From Rhytidiadelphus loreus (lineage: Eukaryota > Streptophyta > Bryopsida > Hypnales > Hylocomiaceae): a stretch of DNA of 64,000 bases. The position numbers and the translations under genes are program-made. Positions 12,181 to 24,179 of this stretch are shown piece by piece. The DNA is taken from NCBI GenBank assembly GCA_947034895.1, contig OX344762.1, positions 7,073,501 to 7,137,500 on the forward strand. Direction: 5' to 3'. Each line of letters starts with the position of its first letter. Position 1 is the stretch's first letter. The notes under the pieces were generated by a model, which saw nothing but the letters and a program-made list of their open reading frames with translations, was not told where the DNA came from and did no database searches.

Positions 12181-15000
12181 ATGTATCAATGGATTTAAGA
12201 AGAATTGACAAGAATACGAGATCATAATGTACAACAACAAATTGAACTCACTCGCTCCCACAATTGCGAGAGGAAGCTTGTCACGGAGTATAAACCAAGC
12301 ACACTACAACACGCGTAGATTAAGTAATTGAATTGGTAGATTCGTCGTCATTTAGCTCATATAAACCAGACCTATGCTAAGATCCGACACCCGCAGTCGT
12401 AGATGTAGAAGCACGTCTGAGCGGCGAGACACAAAGCCGAAACATGTATGGCCTCCACGACTGCCGTCGTTGCCTCTGAAGCCTCCATCGTTGCCCTGAG
12501 TTTCTCAAGGCCATAGACTCGACACATGACACCAGAATGCGAGAGTGCGAGTCTTTGTGTTCAGTTAGAATTCTGAGTTGGAATGATTTGCATCCAGGGC
12601 TGAGTTGGAATGATTTGGGAGAGGATTGTGTGTGTGCAGGGAGCCGGATTGTAAGACGGTTCTAGCTAGCGAGGACGCTGCAGATCGATCGATGTAGAGT
12701 AGAGTTCTGGGGAATTGGAAGTGTGAGCATCGCAGTCAGCGTTGCAGAGCTCCCATGAATTCTCATACCCACCAGGTATGAGAATCACGATTAGTAGCTG
12801 GCTAAGTGGAAAGCAAATCAGTTGCTTCCGGCCATCCAGGGAGGAATTCAGACATCCAGGGGCGATGATGTCCTGGGCTTAAGGTTTTCTGTTTTGGGTA
12901 GAGCACCATCCGGCGGTAGAGTCCAAAATTGAAGCTATAGTGAGTTTCTCAGAGTGAGAATCATAGCAGTAATTAACCATTTGCGTAGTTTCCGCATTCC
13001 AACATCGGGAACTAGGTCGGCCGGTACGTCAATCCGTTAGTATTCGATCGACACGAGCAGAGTTTTTTCTCTGTTCCTTTCTCTCCTCGCATAGTGCATT
13101 CTGCGTTACGAGTTCAAATTACGTGGTCTAAATTGCCAGAGCTGCTCAGATTTAGCTGCGAAGAATCATCGGCGTCGCTACTGGCAGAACACCTTCCGAA
13201 GCTTGGCACTCTCCCCATCATCACGCTGCAACAACTGCAACTTAACGATGGAAACGTCTGCCTTGAATTGCCGCTTAGGCTTCCCCGTTCCGATGCCACC
13301 GAATAGACTTCATCCAAAATTTCATCTACCAAATGTCATCCACAAACATCTATGTCATCCATCCAAAATTGTCGACGAAAATCATCCAATGTTGTTCACA
13401 TTGTCATTTGTGAGACAAAAACTCATTCAAAACTTGCGATACGAATTCACTTGGTAGTGATTTCACTTGGTAGTAAGTGGTATAAAAAAGGTAGTGAAAT
13501 GGTAGTGAATGCGATGCACCACACTTTCACTTTCACAAAGTGAAAAGACCGTGAATTGGTAGTGAAAGCACATTCACCGTACTTTCACTACCCTGTGAGG
13601 GGGGCGAAGGGGGCGAAGAAGAACCCCATGACCATTGATATCGCAAATTCCTCTTCTGGATTCCTCCATATGTGGCGCAAGTTTCCGCAACCAATTCTCA
13701 CGTTCTGCAACTCTAGCTAGGATTAATAACTGTTTTGGCTGGGATATGTACGACGCCAAGTCTCGTAACATGATCGATCATGAGTTCGCAACACAGATCC
13801 TCAAAAGATGCAAGGAATTGAATGACAAAGTACGCACGTGTGACATTCGAAAGGTTGAGTGAAACACAATCAATCCAGTGGTCTGATGGAAAGTTCACAC
13901 TTCTTGTGCTCTTTCAGCATTTGTGGCAGCACTAGCAAATGAAGATAGGAGTTCCTGCTGAGACAACCACCCAAATGCTTCTTCTTAAGGGCGTTGGTGA
14001 CCGGGAGAGCTAGAGCACAAGACCGCGACCGTGAATCTGGCGACTGTCTCGCATCCACGGGTTGATATTCCAACTGTTTTTACTGTACACGTGAGGATTG
14101 CTGCACTGATCTAAGCTCATGGGACGGTTTGCGCGACAATGGTTGAAATTAAGTGCATTTACCGAATACTGGCGCAGTCTTGACTTGTCCGTCTGAAACT
14201 GGACCAATTTGGAGTTGTCCAACAAAAACCCTCGATTGCATAATTGAATCTCGAATGTAGTATATGATATGGACAATGTTCTTGCACCTTTTCAGTGATA
14301 CTACCCCAGATGGCATTGACATAAGTGGGTCTAAGGAATTGACAACAATCAATTTCAAACAAAGAATCATTGCTAAATTTGTTAAGAATAAAGGGATACA
14401 AAATTACTCGTTTTAGTTAAGAAAAAAAATCCTTGTTTGCCTTTGACACTCGCTACTGTTGCACAATTCCATAGACCCAAATCGCAAAAGTACTTGTGAA
14501 ACTGTTCAAACATCACATTGGTCCGCCGGTGTTTCGGCAACCACCCTAATCACAATTTTTTTGCCACATCTGCAGACACAGGATATTGACTTTCCCGTTA
14601 TGAAAACAAACAACGAACAGGAGCAGCTTACAAATTGCTGCAATGGATGTCTGGTACATCAAACCATTGAAAACTTCAGCAACAACTCTTGATTATCTAT
14701 ATACGATCTACACTATAAGTGCGCTTGAAGCAACTTGTCGAGAAAGTCTCATACAGATAAGGGGTTCGCAACTCAAGGAAAGACCAAAGTTCTTCCAACT
14801 CCTACTTGCAGCATGATGTTTCACACTGAACCTTCAAATCCTAAGAATCAAAAATTTTGCGAACTGCTCGGATAGGTTGTCGACATATGGGACACAAACC
14901 ACTGTTTCCTTCTTGTATCCTGCACAGCATGACGCTTCAACATCACAAAGCTATTGCTGAAGAAAAAAGACTCACGGGAACCCATTTCAAAAGTATTTAA
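12181..15000. other. GC-richer stretch without a defensible gene
   Basis: Base composition rises to gene-like levels, but every reading frame is short (under about 90 codons) and none shows a known domain. Fragments with coding character occur on both strands, for example a minus-strand stretch near 13190-13320 reading FGGIGTGKPKRQFKADVS. At 13558-13568 and 13582-13592 GGTAGTGAAAG and its exact inverse form a small hairpin within a patch of TAGTGAAA repeats. The interval could hold a decayed gene, a noncoding transcript or exons I failed to link. Confidence 0.35.
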
Positions 15001-16077
15001 AGAGTCGGGGACAAAAAGACCCATTCTTCATTGAGACCCTTTCCCAATACTCAATTTCTTATCAAATTTTAAAACCAGTTACATATTTTGAAAGCTATGA
15101 AAGAGAGACAAAAGGTGTCAAATTTTAAGGTGTATTGAATAGGGAAAAGTAGTAGTAAAAAAATTTAGATATAATAAATTAAAATTGTAGTTAGAAGGCT
15201 ATAGAAGTTGCTTTAAATCCATCACCAATCTACCACCAATTTAACACTAATCTATTCTCAATTTACAAGACATCCACTTGATTTGAAGCACTTTCGCAGT
15301 TTAAAGAGCAATCTAGAGAACAAACAATGTTGGTGAGCATGGCACATTCCTTGGGAATTTTAGGTGCAAAACTGTGCTTAGTGGAGGTAAAGAGATGGTA
15401 GAGCAATTGTATACACCTCAAATTCTAATAAATTTTGTCCTCCTCTCTCAACTTTCAGGAATATGTAGTTAGTTTTAAATTTGGTGGAGAATTGACTTTG
15501 GAAAAGGTCCAAGTGAGGAATGGACTTTTTGGTCCACAACTCTACAAAGAGTTGAGTTAATCAGGAGTGGGACATAGAGTAAAAATAAAATTGGGAGAGA
15601 AAACTGGGACCAAACTCAAATCTGCTCTGAATTGGAGCTAATTTGAGATTGATTGCATGATTTACGTTGAGCTATTTGAACCAAAAGCATGCAAAAATGC
15701 GTAAAAAGTGATTAAACTCGGGTTAAACCAACAAACCCATGGTTAAGGGGTGGGCCAGATAGAGGGGTCACTATTAATTTTTGCTTCGAAGAACCCCTAA
15801 AACTCATACTGACTTCAAGATTATCTCCATAAGAAGGGATGACCTATTTGATCCATAAATCCTAACCTTCATAAAGTGACATAAAAATATAAGATATAAA
15901 TGGACATGACTGCAACATCTGAATCTTATAAAATGAGTACCTGGAACAGCATAAGGTCTCTACACAACCGAAAAACTTGACACTGATAAGACAACGTCCC
16001 TTATTTTCGCCTTCACGATTCTCAGATGACAAAGAAATCACAAACTAAAAATTTTTGGTCTTGTGGTTCACCCCTAA
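15001..16077. other. Intergenic DNA beyond the APD-like gene
   Basis: No gene or clear repeat is visible. Because the APD-like gene reads right to left and stops at 16347, the right side of this interval probably includes sequence downstream of its transcript. Confidence 0.35.
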
Positions 16078-16201
16078 GTGCTCACGCCAAAATTACAAAA
16101 GTTCACTTTGAGAGCTACACTAATTTATCCTATTAGTGCAGATTGAAATATTACTGTTTTTTACTAATATCCAAAAACAAAAACTGTAGTGATGCTAGGG
16201 G
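16078..16201. mobile_element. Very short piggyBac-like remnant
   Basis: A 124-bp stretch begins CCCCTAAGTGCTCACG after TTCA and ends CTAGGGG before TTAA at 16202-16205. The inverted right end CCCCTAGCATCAC only partly matches the left, and the flanking tetramers differ by one base. It is either a deleted copy or a chance resemblance. Confidence 0.3.
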
Positions 16202-16346
16202 TTAAGATTTTGGGTTATAAATTAAGATTGATACTTCGGACCAACCAATTTCTTTCTAAGAATGTCGCCTCTGGACCGAAGGAGAGGAGGCTTGGATTGA
16301 CAAAGGCTACAAGTAACGAAGTTAGAGTAAGACTGTACTCGAAAAA

Positions 16347-19300
16347 CTAGCCAGTGCAACAGGGACAGAGACTCTCATAACATAGATGCTTGTTTTAGAC
16401 TCAAGAACCAAGTGATCCAGAAAGAAAAAACTGACCTTTGACCACAACCGTAGCAAGTGCATCGATGACCACAAGGATCAAAGAAGCAATCTTTGGGTGC
16501 GTCCAAACAAATGGTGCAGAGTTTCTGTTCATCGCGAGGACTTCCTCCATGTTCACCCCACTCTCCTGACGGAGTAGAGATTGCAACACTTGAAGAGTTG
16601 CTTGTTGCATCACTGGGCACTGCTTGTGGAGCCAGTAAAGGGAGTTCCTCCCGACTTCTTCCCCAAATGCGTATGCCTCTTGTTTCTACACCAAGAATCA
16701 CAAGTATCACCGCAGCTATTGTACCTGCAGCACGCATTGGAGAGGCATATGAGAAAGATAATCCATCACTACAAAAGAATTTGTTCTAATCAGTCAGATT
16801 TTAAAAGATTACATCACCTATCCACTTCTATCACATAGTCTGTACAGATGATTGCATGAAATCATTCAACCCCCGAGTGCCCAAGCCAAACAGAGAAAAT
16901 CAACTTTGAAAGCTAATAGCCGATCCAGAAACTTTCAAGTCATTTAGTGTACGAGATCTCCTTTCTGTTGCTATATTTTTCTACATTCCTAAATGATTCA
17001 CTTCAACTAATATAGGTATGAATGCAGTCACTTTTGGCGATGGATATTTGGGCATTTTCGAAGTCAATAAGGTTCAAAGGCTAGGGGTAGTTTGGTTCAA
17101 AGGCTAGGAGTACTTTAATTCAAATTAGGAAGTCTAAATACAAATGCATAGGTGTCATCATGAGGAGGTTCAATACCCCAGATTAAGAAATAGGTAGTCC
17201 AGCGTGTAGAATAGGCAACTGCTACCTCCCAAACATCAGCACCCTCCTGCAGCCCCCCAAAAGATTGGTTATTGGCCCAGAAACTTTGAAACAAATCAAA
17301 GGTTATTACACTCTAGAAAAATCCCAGAAACAGAGCCCAATAACACAGTCAAGTCTGAAATTCACCGGGGAGAAGTGAGTGCACCTGTGCTTCACTAGGC
17401 GTAGTCAACAATACAGTGTTGGCATGAAAGAGAGGTAAAGGGACGTTGATTGCTTCAACGTCGGATGTAAGCACTATCCTTTTATCTGCACCTTTGACGC
17501 TGTAAAGTGTGCTATGTATGTTCAATTCTGAAGTCACCTGTTCCAAAGCCCTCATTGATGAAATCATATGCTCATAAATAACCTACTCTTAAGGAAATAA
17601 CTACACAATGGAATAAAGTTGTGATATTCAACCATAAGTAATAATCATACTGCATGTTGTAATATTGTACAATCTGTCCAACCATTCTCCACACTCCCCC
17701 CGGGGTGTGTGTAATCCACCCAATAACATTTCTCCCAGTTCAATGTCAGTATAAAGTACTACTTCATAAGATCTCTACTACATTGCAACCTAAACTGCAG
17801 ATGCAGAAAACATCAAACGTGCCGGAAACGCAGATTTAAACACACCTCCATGTCTTGACTATTAAGATTGCCAAAGGCAATGAAGTAATCACCGTCCCGG
17901 TCAGTTACAAAATCTTTGACACCTCTTCCTGCAATACAGCCACACTCTTCTAACTGAATGACCCTAAACACAAAGGAATTCTGAATGCTTGTCTCAGAAG
18001 AATGAAATTTCTAGAATTTAAGAGGTGCCATGTAAGCTGAGCTCTAATGGATAAGGTATTAAACATGATTCTGACTATACACAGAGAGAACTTACCATGT
18101 ATTCGATACCACTTTAAAGTTTTGGATGGAGTGTTCGGAGCCCTTGTCCAATCTTCCAGGCCCTGCGTCCCTGCAAAGATCGAACAGCCAGCTTACTCCA
18201 TTTAGACACTTCGAATCTGTCTTAGTAGTTCAAGAAATAAAACCACAGCTGATTGGAAACTATACATTAAGAAAAAACTCAAGGTTGATGATACCTATAT
18301 AAACAAGTTTTCTGTATATATTGAAACACAAATGAATGAAAAACATACTACAAGATTACGTAGTCCAAAACTAAATAACGAGCACTACTTGCACCTGACT
18401 TCTGTAACCGTTTTGAAGCATCAGTGGACGATACAAGGCTTGTTCATTTACATACCCCGGATAAAAGCAAGCACGAGATAATCTTGAGAAATTCCCTTTA
18501 CATCATATGAGAGCTCAATAGTAGAACCTTTATTAAGCCAGAAACGCCATTCCTGAGGCATCAAGCACAAGCACAACGACAGATGTTTGAAAAGAGGTCA
18601 AATTATACATCAAAAGATTCAATAACAGTGAAGGATAAAGCATTTCTCAATACTACCAATGCTAGTCTTTAAATTGTGCTTTTATATTCTTTTCTTGAAA
18701 GAGAGTGAAGCGAGCGGGAGCATAGGATGAAATTGCTTACCTTATGACTATTTGACTCCACAAAGTCGTCATGAGTCTCATTGTAGTTTACATAATCACT
18801 TAGAGTAGGCTTTTCAGAGAATAGGTAGACTATCGGACCCGGATCTCTCACATTTTGTATCTGAGAATCACACAATGAGTTCAGAATAGACGTCTATGTT
18901 CACATAGATCTCAATATTCAAAAGCGGTATAGTCTGTATTCTCCAGTCCAAGCATGTGATAAAAGAGATAAGGTAATCCGAAGTTCAAATGAAGGTTATT
19001 TCTGCTTGACTAGTATCACAATTGCTCGTCCAAAATTACTAATTTGAAATTAAGACTGCTGAAAAACGTTGACCTGTATTTGCTTGATGAAGATTGAATT
19101 GGCGGTCATGAGACGTGAATAATTCAAAGACATTAATGGCTGATCCGACTGGAAGAGTCCAAAAATCATCCATAGTGATCCTGCAAGCAAAAGAGTAGAT
19201 ATAAACCCAGGTAACACAAATCACCATGTGCATTTACGAAAGCTAAGTCAAAGTCAATTTAATAACAAATCGGAAATTATCCTAAGAAGATTTCTCGTTG

Positions 19301-20089
19301 ATGTTCATATTCGGGATTCAGCCCGTTCTGAAGAAATGAACTTTCAATACTGGGAAATTTCTAGCGTGTACAAGAGAACATGTCACGCAATGCAATTCCA
19401 TCGTGCAAGACCTGAACGAAGCTCAATTCAACACCAAAAGCACAAAATTGGGCCTCATGGTCTTGCGTGGGTCATACAGGAACTATCTTTCATTCAATTA
19501 TGCTTATTTCTTGATCAACACGTGCAAAGTTCTTCACAGAATCCGGTGACATAAAATTTGGCCCTCCCTGAATCCTACTTTTCAAAAAATGATCAATCAA
19601 ATCGGTAATTTGAAAACCCTAAAAATCTCAGTCCTGCAGGGATTAACAAATCAAAAGAACAAACATTAACCAATCCTTGGAATCACAAACACTAACGAGC
19701 ACTTCTTGAATACTCCATCAACAAAATTGCACCTATTCCAGGGTTAGATTCTATCCAGATGCGTTCAGCTGAAGTTTCAACCCTAATAGTCCGCACAGAA
19801 AACATACAACAAGAGACGTAGAGATTAGGGAGATACCAGCGAAGCCAATGAAGGATGCGAAGACGGAGCAGGGATTTTTGCACTCGCCACCGCCACCGCC
19901 ACCGCCGCCTGAAGATTCCCTGTATGACCGTCGCTGGTTGTTGTAAAAAAAAGGAACACCGAAAGAGTTGGAATGATGGTGGTGGTGATGAGAACTTGAG
20001 GAATTGTCATCAAATCTGCCACCGCTACTAAATCCGCTACCACCACCCCCAGACGACCCGCCGAAAGACCCCCCACTAGGAATCCCCAT
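16347..20089 (-). CDS. APD-type membrane RING E3 ubiquitin ligase, ten exons
   Basis: Exons run 20089-19837, 19180-19074, 18860-18741, 18552-18456, 18170-18096, 17928-17846, 17537-17385, 17246-17177, 16724-16436 and 16371-16347. Phases agree throughout: 1272 nt, 423 residues. The N-terminus is rich in Gly, Ser and His, followed by a hydrophobic segment at about 75-96. The middle carries blocks I associate with the plant APD (Aberrant Pollen Development) family: YSRLMTANSIFIKQI, GPIVYLFSEKPTL, EWRFWLNKGSTIELSYDV and AYSTRWTTYFLIW. A second membrane segment covers about 315-332. A C3HC4 RING at 389-421 begins CTICLDAPKDCFFDPCGHRC and ends CPCC, followed by only two residues. Such proteins are expected to ubiquitinate targets at endomembranes. 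The last intron (64 nt, poor polypyrimidine tract) is the weakest join. Confidence 0.8.
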
Positions 20090-22975
20090 CCTTGAACAGA
20101 TGACCTACTTTTCTGAATCCAATTCCTTGCAAATGCCTCCCAGGTACCACAATGCAATCCTCTAAACTGTAGACTCTAAACTATAGTCTAAACTCCACAG
20201 TTACATGAAAGTGACCACAATCAGCCCTGCGATGCGTATGCGTATGATGCATTTGAAGAGAGAGGAAAGGTGGAGAAACCAGGATGCTGCGAAGAGCCTT
20301 CCGCGTTGTTCATGTTCATGGTCAGAGCCGCCATAGCCGCGTTGTCGGGCACACTTGTCGCTGGTGCTTGTGCCTTTGTGCCATAGCCACCAGCTTCACT
20401 AACGTCGCTGTGGCCATGGCCGGAACTACCCTAATTGATGTGGATAGAGTCAAAATTACAATTTGAGGTTATTTTGAAAAATATTTTCGTAGAATTCGTT
20501 GGTTTTCTTTACAGAAAAAAATGAAATTTGGAGGATTATCAAAGGGTTTTTTTTGTAAATTTACAAAGTCGAGACTTGAGGAAAGCTTAAAGTTTTATGG
20601 ACGTGTGTGTCCTTGAATCATTTTCAAAAAGACTCAAAATTGTTCACAGAAGGCTCTATCAATTTCTAAGATGTACAAACCAAAAATCATCTCTGACCCA
20701 ATTGCAACCTCTATTCTTGATCACAACTGCATCTTATAATGTAGTAAAAATTGTAAAAGGTTGGCATTATGACAACTTTAGTGTGGAATTGGAGTTGAAA
20801 GGGTTGGAATTGGGTTGAAAAGTCATTATTTTATAGCTTCAATGAGCATCACCGTGTGGTTTCACCACATGACAATAGCTTCGTTCGTTATCCGACAATC
20901 TTGGAGGACACTTTTGGATTCCCATTGCAATCATTTAGGAAGTTACCGTACAAGAACCACATTAAAATTTAAATGGACAAGAGTAGTCCTTCCTAGGGAC
21001 AAGCTATAAGAATTTTTTTTAAGCATCTATGATGTGTTTCAAAATTGAGTTGATTGGAATACATATAAAGCATTCCTTGATTTTCCATTCCGTTGCAAAA
21101 AAAAGTGTATGAATCCAATTAGGCTAAATGTGCAACAACCAATATGTCATCCTACTTTGGTATGTTACTTGAAGATATTCTACCATGTGTTTTAAAGTCA
21201 TAGAAATATAACTTGAAAAGACTCCTATATAATATAATTTTGGGGATGTAAAGTTTTAGATAATTTTCATATTTATCCAATAAAAAATTTAATTTGTGGG
21301 ACTTTTCTTTTCAAGATGCAATAGTAGTTTTTGTGTATGTGTAATTGAAATTTTCAAAGTTAAATTTTTAAAATGTTATGAGCTATTATTGAAAATTGGC
21401 TTGATAATTCAAACAAACTATTTTAGTTAGAATTCTTGCAATGAGTATGAATTGTTATACACTCCTGCACATCACCTTTTTTCTATTTTTGTACTCCAGC
21501 TAATTGTTTGAAGAATTTATTCTACTTTGTATCATTTATTTAGATTTTGTTGATAAACTAAAAAATTGTTGGTTGGTTTAACTTTGTTGTTATATCTATT
21601 TTCTTTACTAAAGGCTAAATGTCATGCTTTGGGAATAGAGTATGGTTAAAGGCAATTGTAAGAACATTTGATAATTTTGTTGCATTTTCACAATATTTTT
21701 TTTTAGTGCATTAAAATTAAAAATTAAAAATTTTCAAAACAAAAATATGGTCAATATTAAAAACTCCAAGGAGATTTTACCCTAAAAAGATAGAGCATAA
21801 AACAAGGCATAGAATAGTTCTCTAAGTAGGAGAACTAAAGACGTGCAAAATCTCAAGAAAAGAGTCACTCTAAGGTTTTAATTTGTAAAAAATAGAAAGA
21901 TAATTTTTATAAATTAAAATTGGACATTTGTAAAAACTCTAGAGAGATGGTTATTTACCAAAAAACCCATCAAAATAATTATTTCCATTTCTCAAAATGT
22001 ATGCAAAAAGAAGCTCAATTTGTTAGCTTTCATACAATATAGAATTAATTTTTTTTAGACTTCCTTGGTCTAATAGATGCTAATCTATTAGAAGACCATT
22101 CCCTTCAAAATTCAACTTTAAATTTGTTTGGAAGGCTAGAAATAGTACAAAAACATTCCAAACTAGCAATGGTGACATTCAACGATGCTATTGCATAAGC
22201 GCTAAGACATGAGCCTACACACCTTGAACCTAACTGTAAATATGTACCTACAACCATTTGAAGGTGTTTATAACATATGATAAAAAAAAATTAATCAATG
22301 TGCGTAATAGTCGTAAATGCCTTACAACTAGATCTTGAGTCATTTGGAGCAATAATTCAAAAGTTATGGCCAAAAAATCAATCAGCTAGAGATGGGTGAC
22401 AAAAAATAGTGCAAGTGTTTCTTGCAATTGCCCTTAAAAGTTGTTCAATTTATAAAAATAAAATAGATAAATTATGCAAATTCAAATTTCAATAGGAAAA
22501 ATACAATTTAGTTCTTGAATCATCGTACAATGCTCACAAAAAGTTAATGAATATTGAAGAATATAGTTACCTCAAATTCGCGTCTATAAAGTTATAGTGA
22601 CACCTACACTAAAATGCACATGAGGCAATATTAACTACTTTTAATTATTTAGGATATGAAATTAAAATTTATTAATCAAACTGAAAAGGTTTGCTTGTAA
22701 TCTGTAGATTGGTGGTGGTGGAAATTAAAGCTACTAAAATATTACAGCCTCTCAAATGAGTAAACTACTAGTTTACATCAATCTAAAAAATGGTTGGAAT
22801 TATCTTTTTGAACATTAAAAAACTCTTAAAGATAAACAATAACTTATAGAAAAGAAAAATATAAATTAGGATGTAAGCCATTGTAAACACTTTAAAACAA
22901 TATTAACAAAGCTTTTAATATCAATAAGGTCCTTCTACCTTAGTTTTGTTAGGACTCTAGTCTACAATGAGTGTT
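20090..22975. other. Upstream region of the APD-like gene and AT-rich desert
   Basis: The promoter and leader of the APD-like gene should occupy roughly 20090-20500, where GC is higher; no core element is clear. Beyond that the DNA is AT-rich with no gene. Around 22200-22290 is a fragment resembling the TATAACATA-type minisatellite. Confidence 0.4.
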
Positions 22976-22984
22976 CTGGTAACC

Positions 22985-23528
22985 TTGGGGGGTGCACTTA
23001 GTTCTACTATAGCAAACCACATGCGAACAAGTGGTTTTTAACAAACTATAATTTCAACCTAAAATTTTGACCATTGTTTAATAATGACTATAGGTTTTTA
23101 TTGCCCAAATTTTCAACTCAAATAAAATATGAAATGATTTCTAGAAGAAGTTGAAAATGAATTAAAATGGCATGTTTTTCAACTTAATGTTTAGATGATC
23201 ATTGAATCAATATTCAACTCAAAATGAACTTTTAATAGAGAGTTATTTTTAGGATTTTTTTTCACTTTTTAAACAATTTTTTCTTATATAATATAGGGGT
23301 GTGAAAGTTATTTTTCAATTGTACAATGTATCTTTTTACTTCAATTTTTTTTAACTAATTATTATTAACAAATAAAAATATCAATAATTCAAAATATAAA
23401 CTTTCAAAGTATGAAAATCTATTCATATTTTTTTAGTTTAGTTTTATTTAAAATTCAAAAAGTATATAGGGGGTCCAAAGTTTTGTTCATACATGGGTTG
23501 TAATGGACACTCTAAGTGACCCCCCAAG
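22985..23528. mobile_element. Mutator-like MITE, copy 1
   Basis: A 544-bp element is flanked by perfect 9-bp direct repeats CTGGTAACC at 22976-22984 and 23529-23537. The left end is TTGGGGGGTGCACTTAG and the inverted right end CTTGGGGGGTCACTTAG. A second copy at 63377-63932 has the same ends and interior but a different 9-bp duplication. Nine-base duplications are typical of the Mutator (MULE) superfamily. It has no coding capacity, so it depends on a transposase elsewhere. Confidence 0.88.
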
Positions 23529-23761
23529 CTGGTAACCATGACATACAATTCTTTTGCACTTCTCATCTCCTACTTTAGGCCATTTGTTGGTTGGTTGTTG
23601 TGTAAACCTATGGTATTATAGGTTTTAGCTTGTGTGCAAATGATTAGGTTGTGCCTTATTTTTTTTATTAGGAATAGTCACATCTTCTTCATTGGGCACT
23701 TGGAAAATGGAGAATGGAAACATGGAAACTTAGGGTTGACTTCATATTGGCCCTCCACAAT

Positions 23762-23859
23762 AGAATATTCTTAGTTGGATATATCTTTTGCACTCTTAGA
23801 CTTCACCTTTAGAGGTGAAGATTCGGAGTGCAAAAGATATATCCAACTAAGAATATTCT
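23762..23859. repeat. Perfect 34-bp inverted repeat (hairpin)
   Basis: The arms at 23762-23795 and 23826-23859 are exact reverse complements. The 30-nt centre contains a further pair, CTTCACCT at 23801-23808 and AGGTGAAG at 23813-23820, so the whole could fold into one nearly unbroken hairpin. It lies about 320 bp upstream of the COX5b start codon. It could be a foldback transposon remnant or a small-RNA precursor. Confidence 0.9.
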
Positions 23860-24179
23860 TTTGTGCTTACACTTTCACCTCTCCATTGCCACTTTCACCT
23901 TTGTTGTTGCCAATTTTCCTCCAACCTTATGTCTAATCTTACGTTTAGGAAAATGGATTCTCCATTTATTTCATTCTCCACTATTGACACAACTTTTAAG
24001 GGTGTCACACCTTCTTCACTCACCACGGCTTCCCATTGGCTCCTCCAAACCCTCACCAACTTCTCATTCTCCATTCTCCAAATGCTTGGTGGAGAAGGTG
24101 TGACTACCCCTATTATGGAGATTGATTGATTTTTGAGAGAATCAAAGGCAACAAGTGTATTTGGTTTTGTTCGAGCACA

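Noticed and set aside
13635..13862. 75-codon plus-strand frame containing NCFGWDMYDAKSRNMIDHEF
   Set aside because: It looks mildly protein-like but shows no family motif, no splice partner and competing frames on the other strand.
19039..19180. Reading exon 2 of the APD-like gene as DDFWTLPVGSAINVF
   Set aside because: The phase does not fit exons 1 and 3. The alternative frame gives SRLMTANSIFIKQIQ, which matches both phases and the family pattern.
19825..20157. 110-codon minus-strand frame over exon 1 of the APD-like gene
   Set aside because: A shifted frame; the APD frame gives the His- and Gly-rich N-terminus and splices in phase to recognised domains.
20284..20466. Plus-strand 60-codon frame starting MLRRAF
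   Set aside because: It lies in the likely promoter or leader of the minus-strand APD-like gene and has no domain; GC-rich chance frame.
23828..24129. Plus-strand frames of about 90 codons upstream of COX5b
   Set aside because: They overlap the hairpin and a probable leader, resemble no family and are not in a splice relationship with COX5b.
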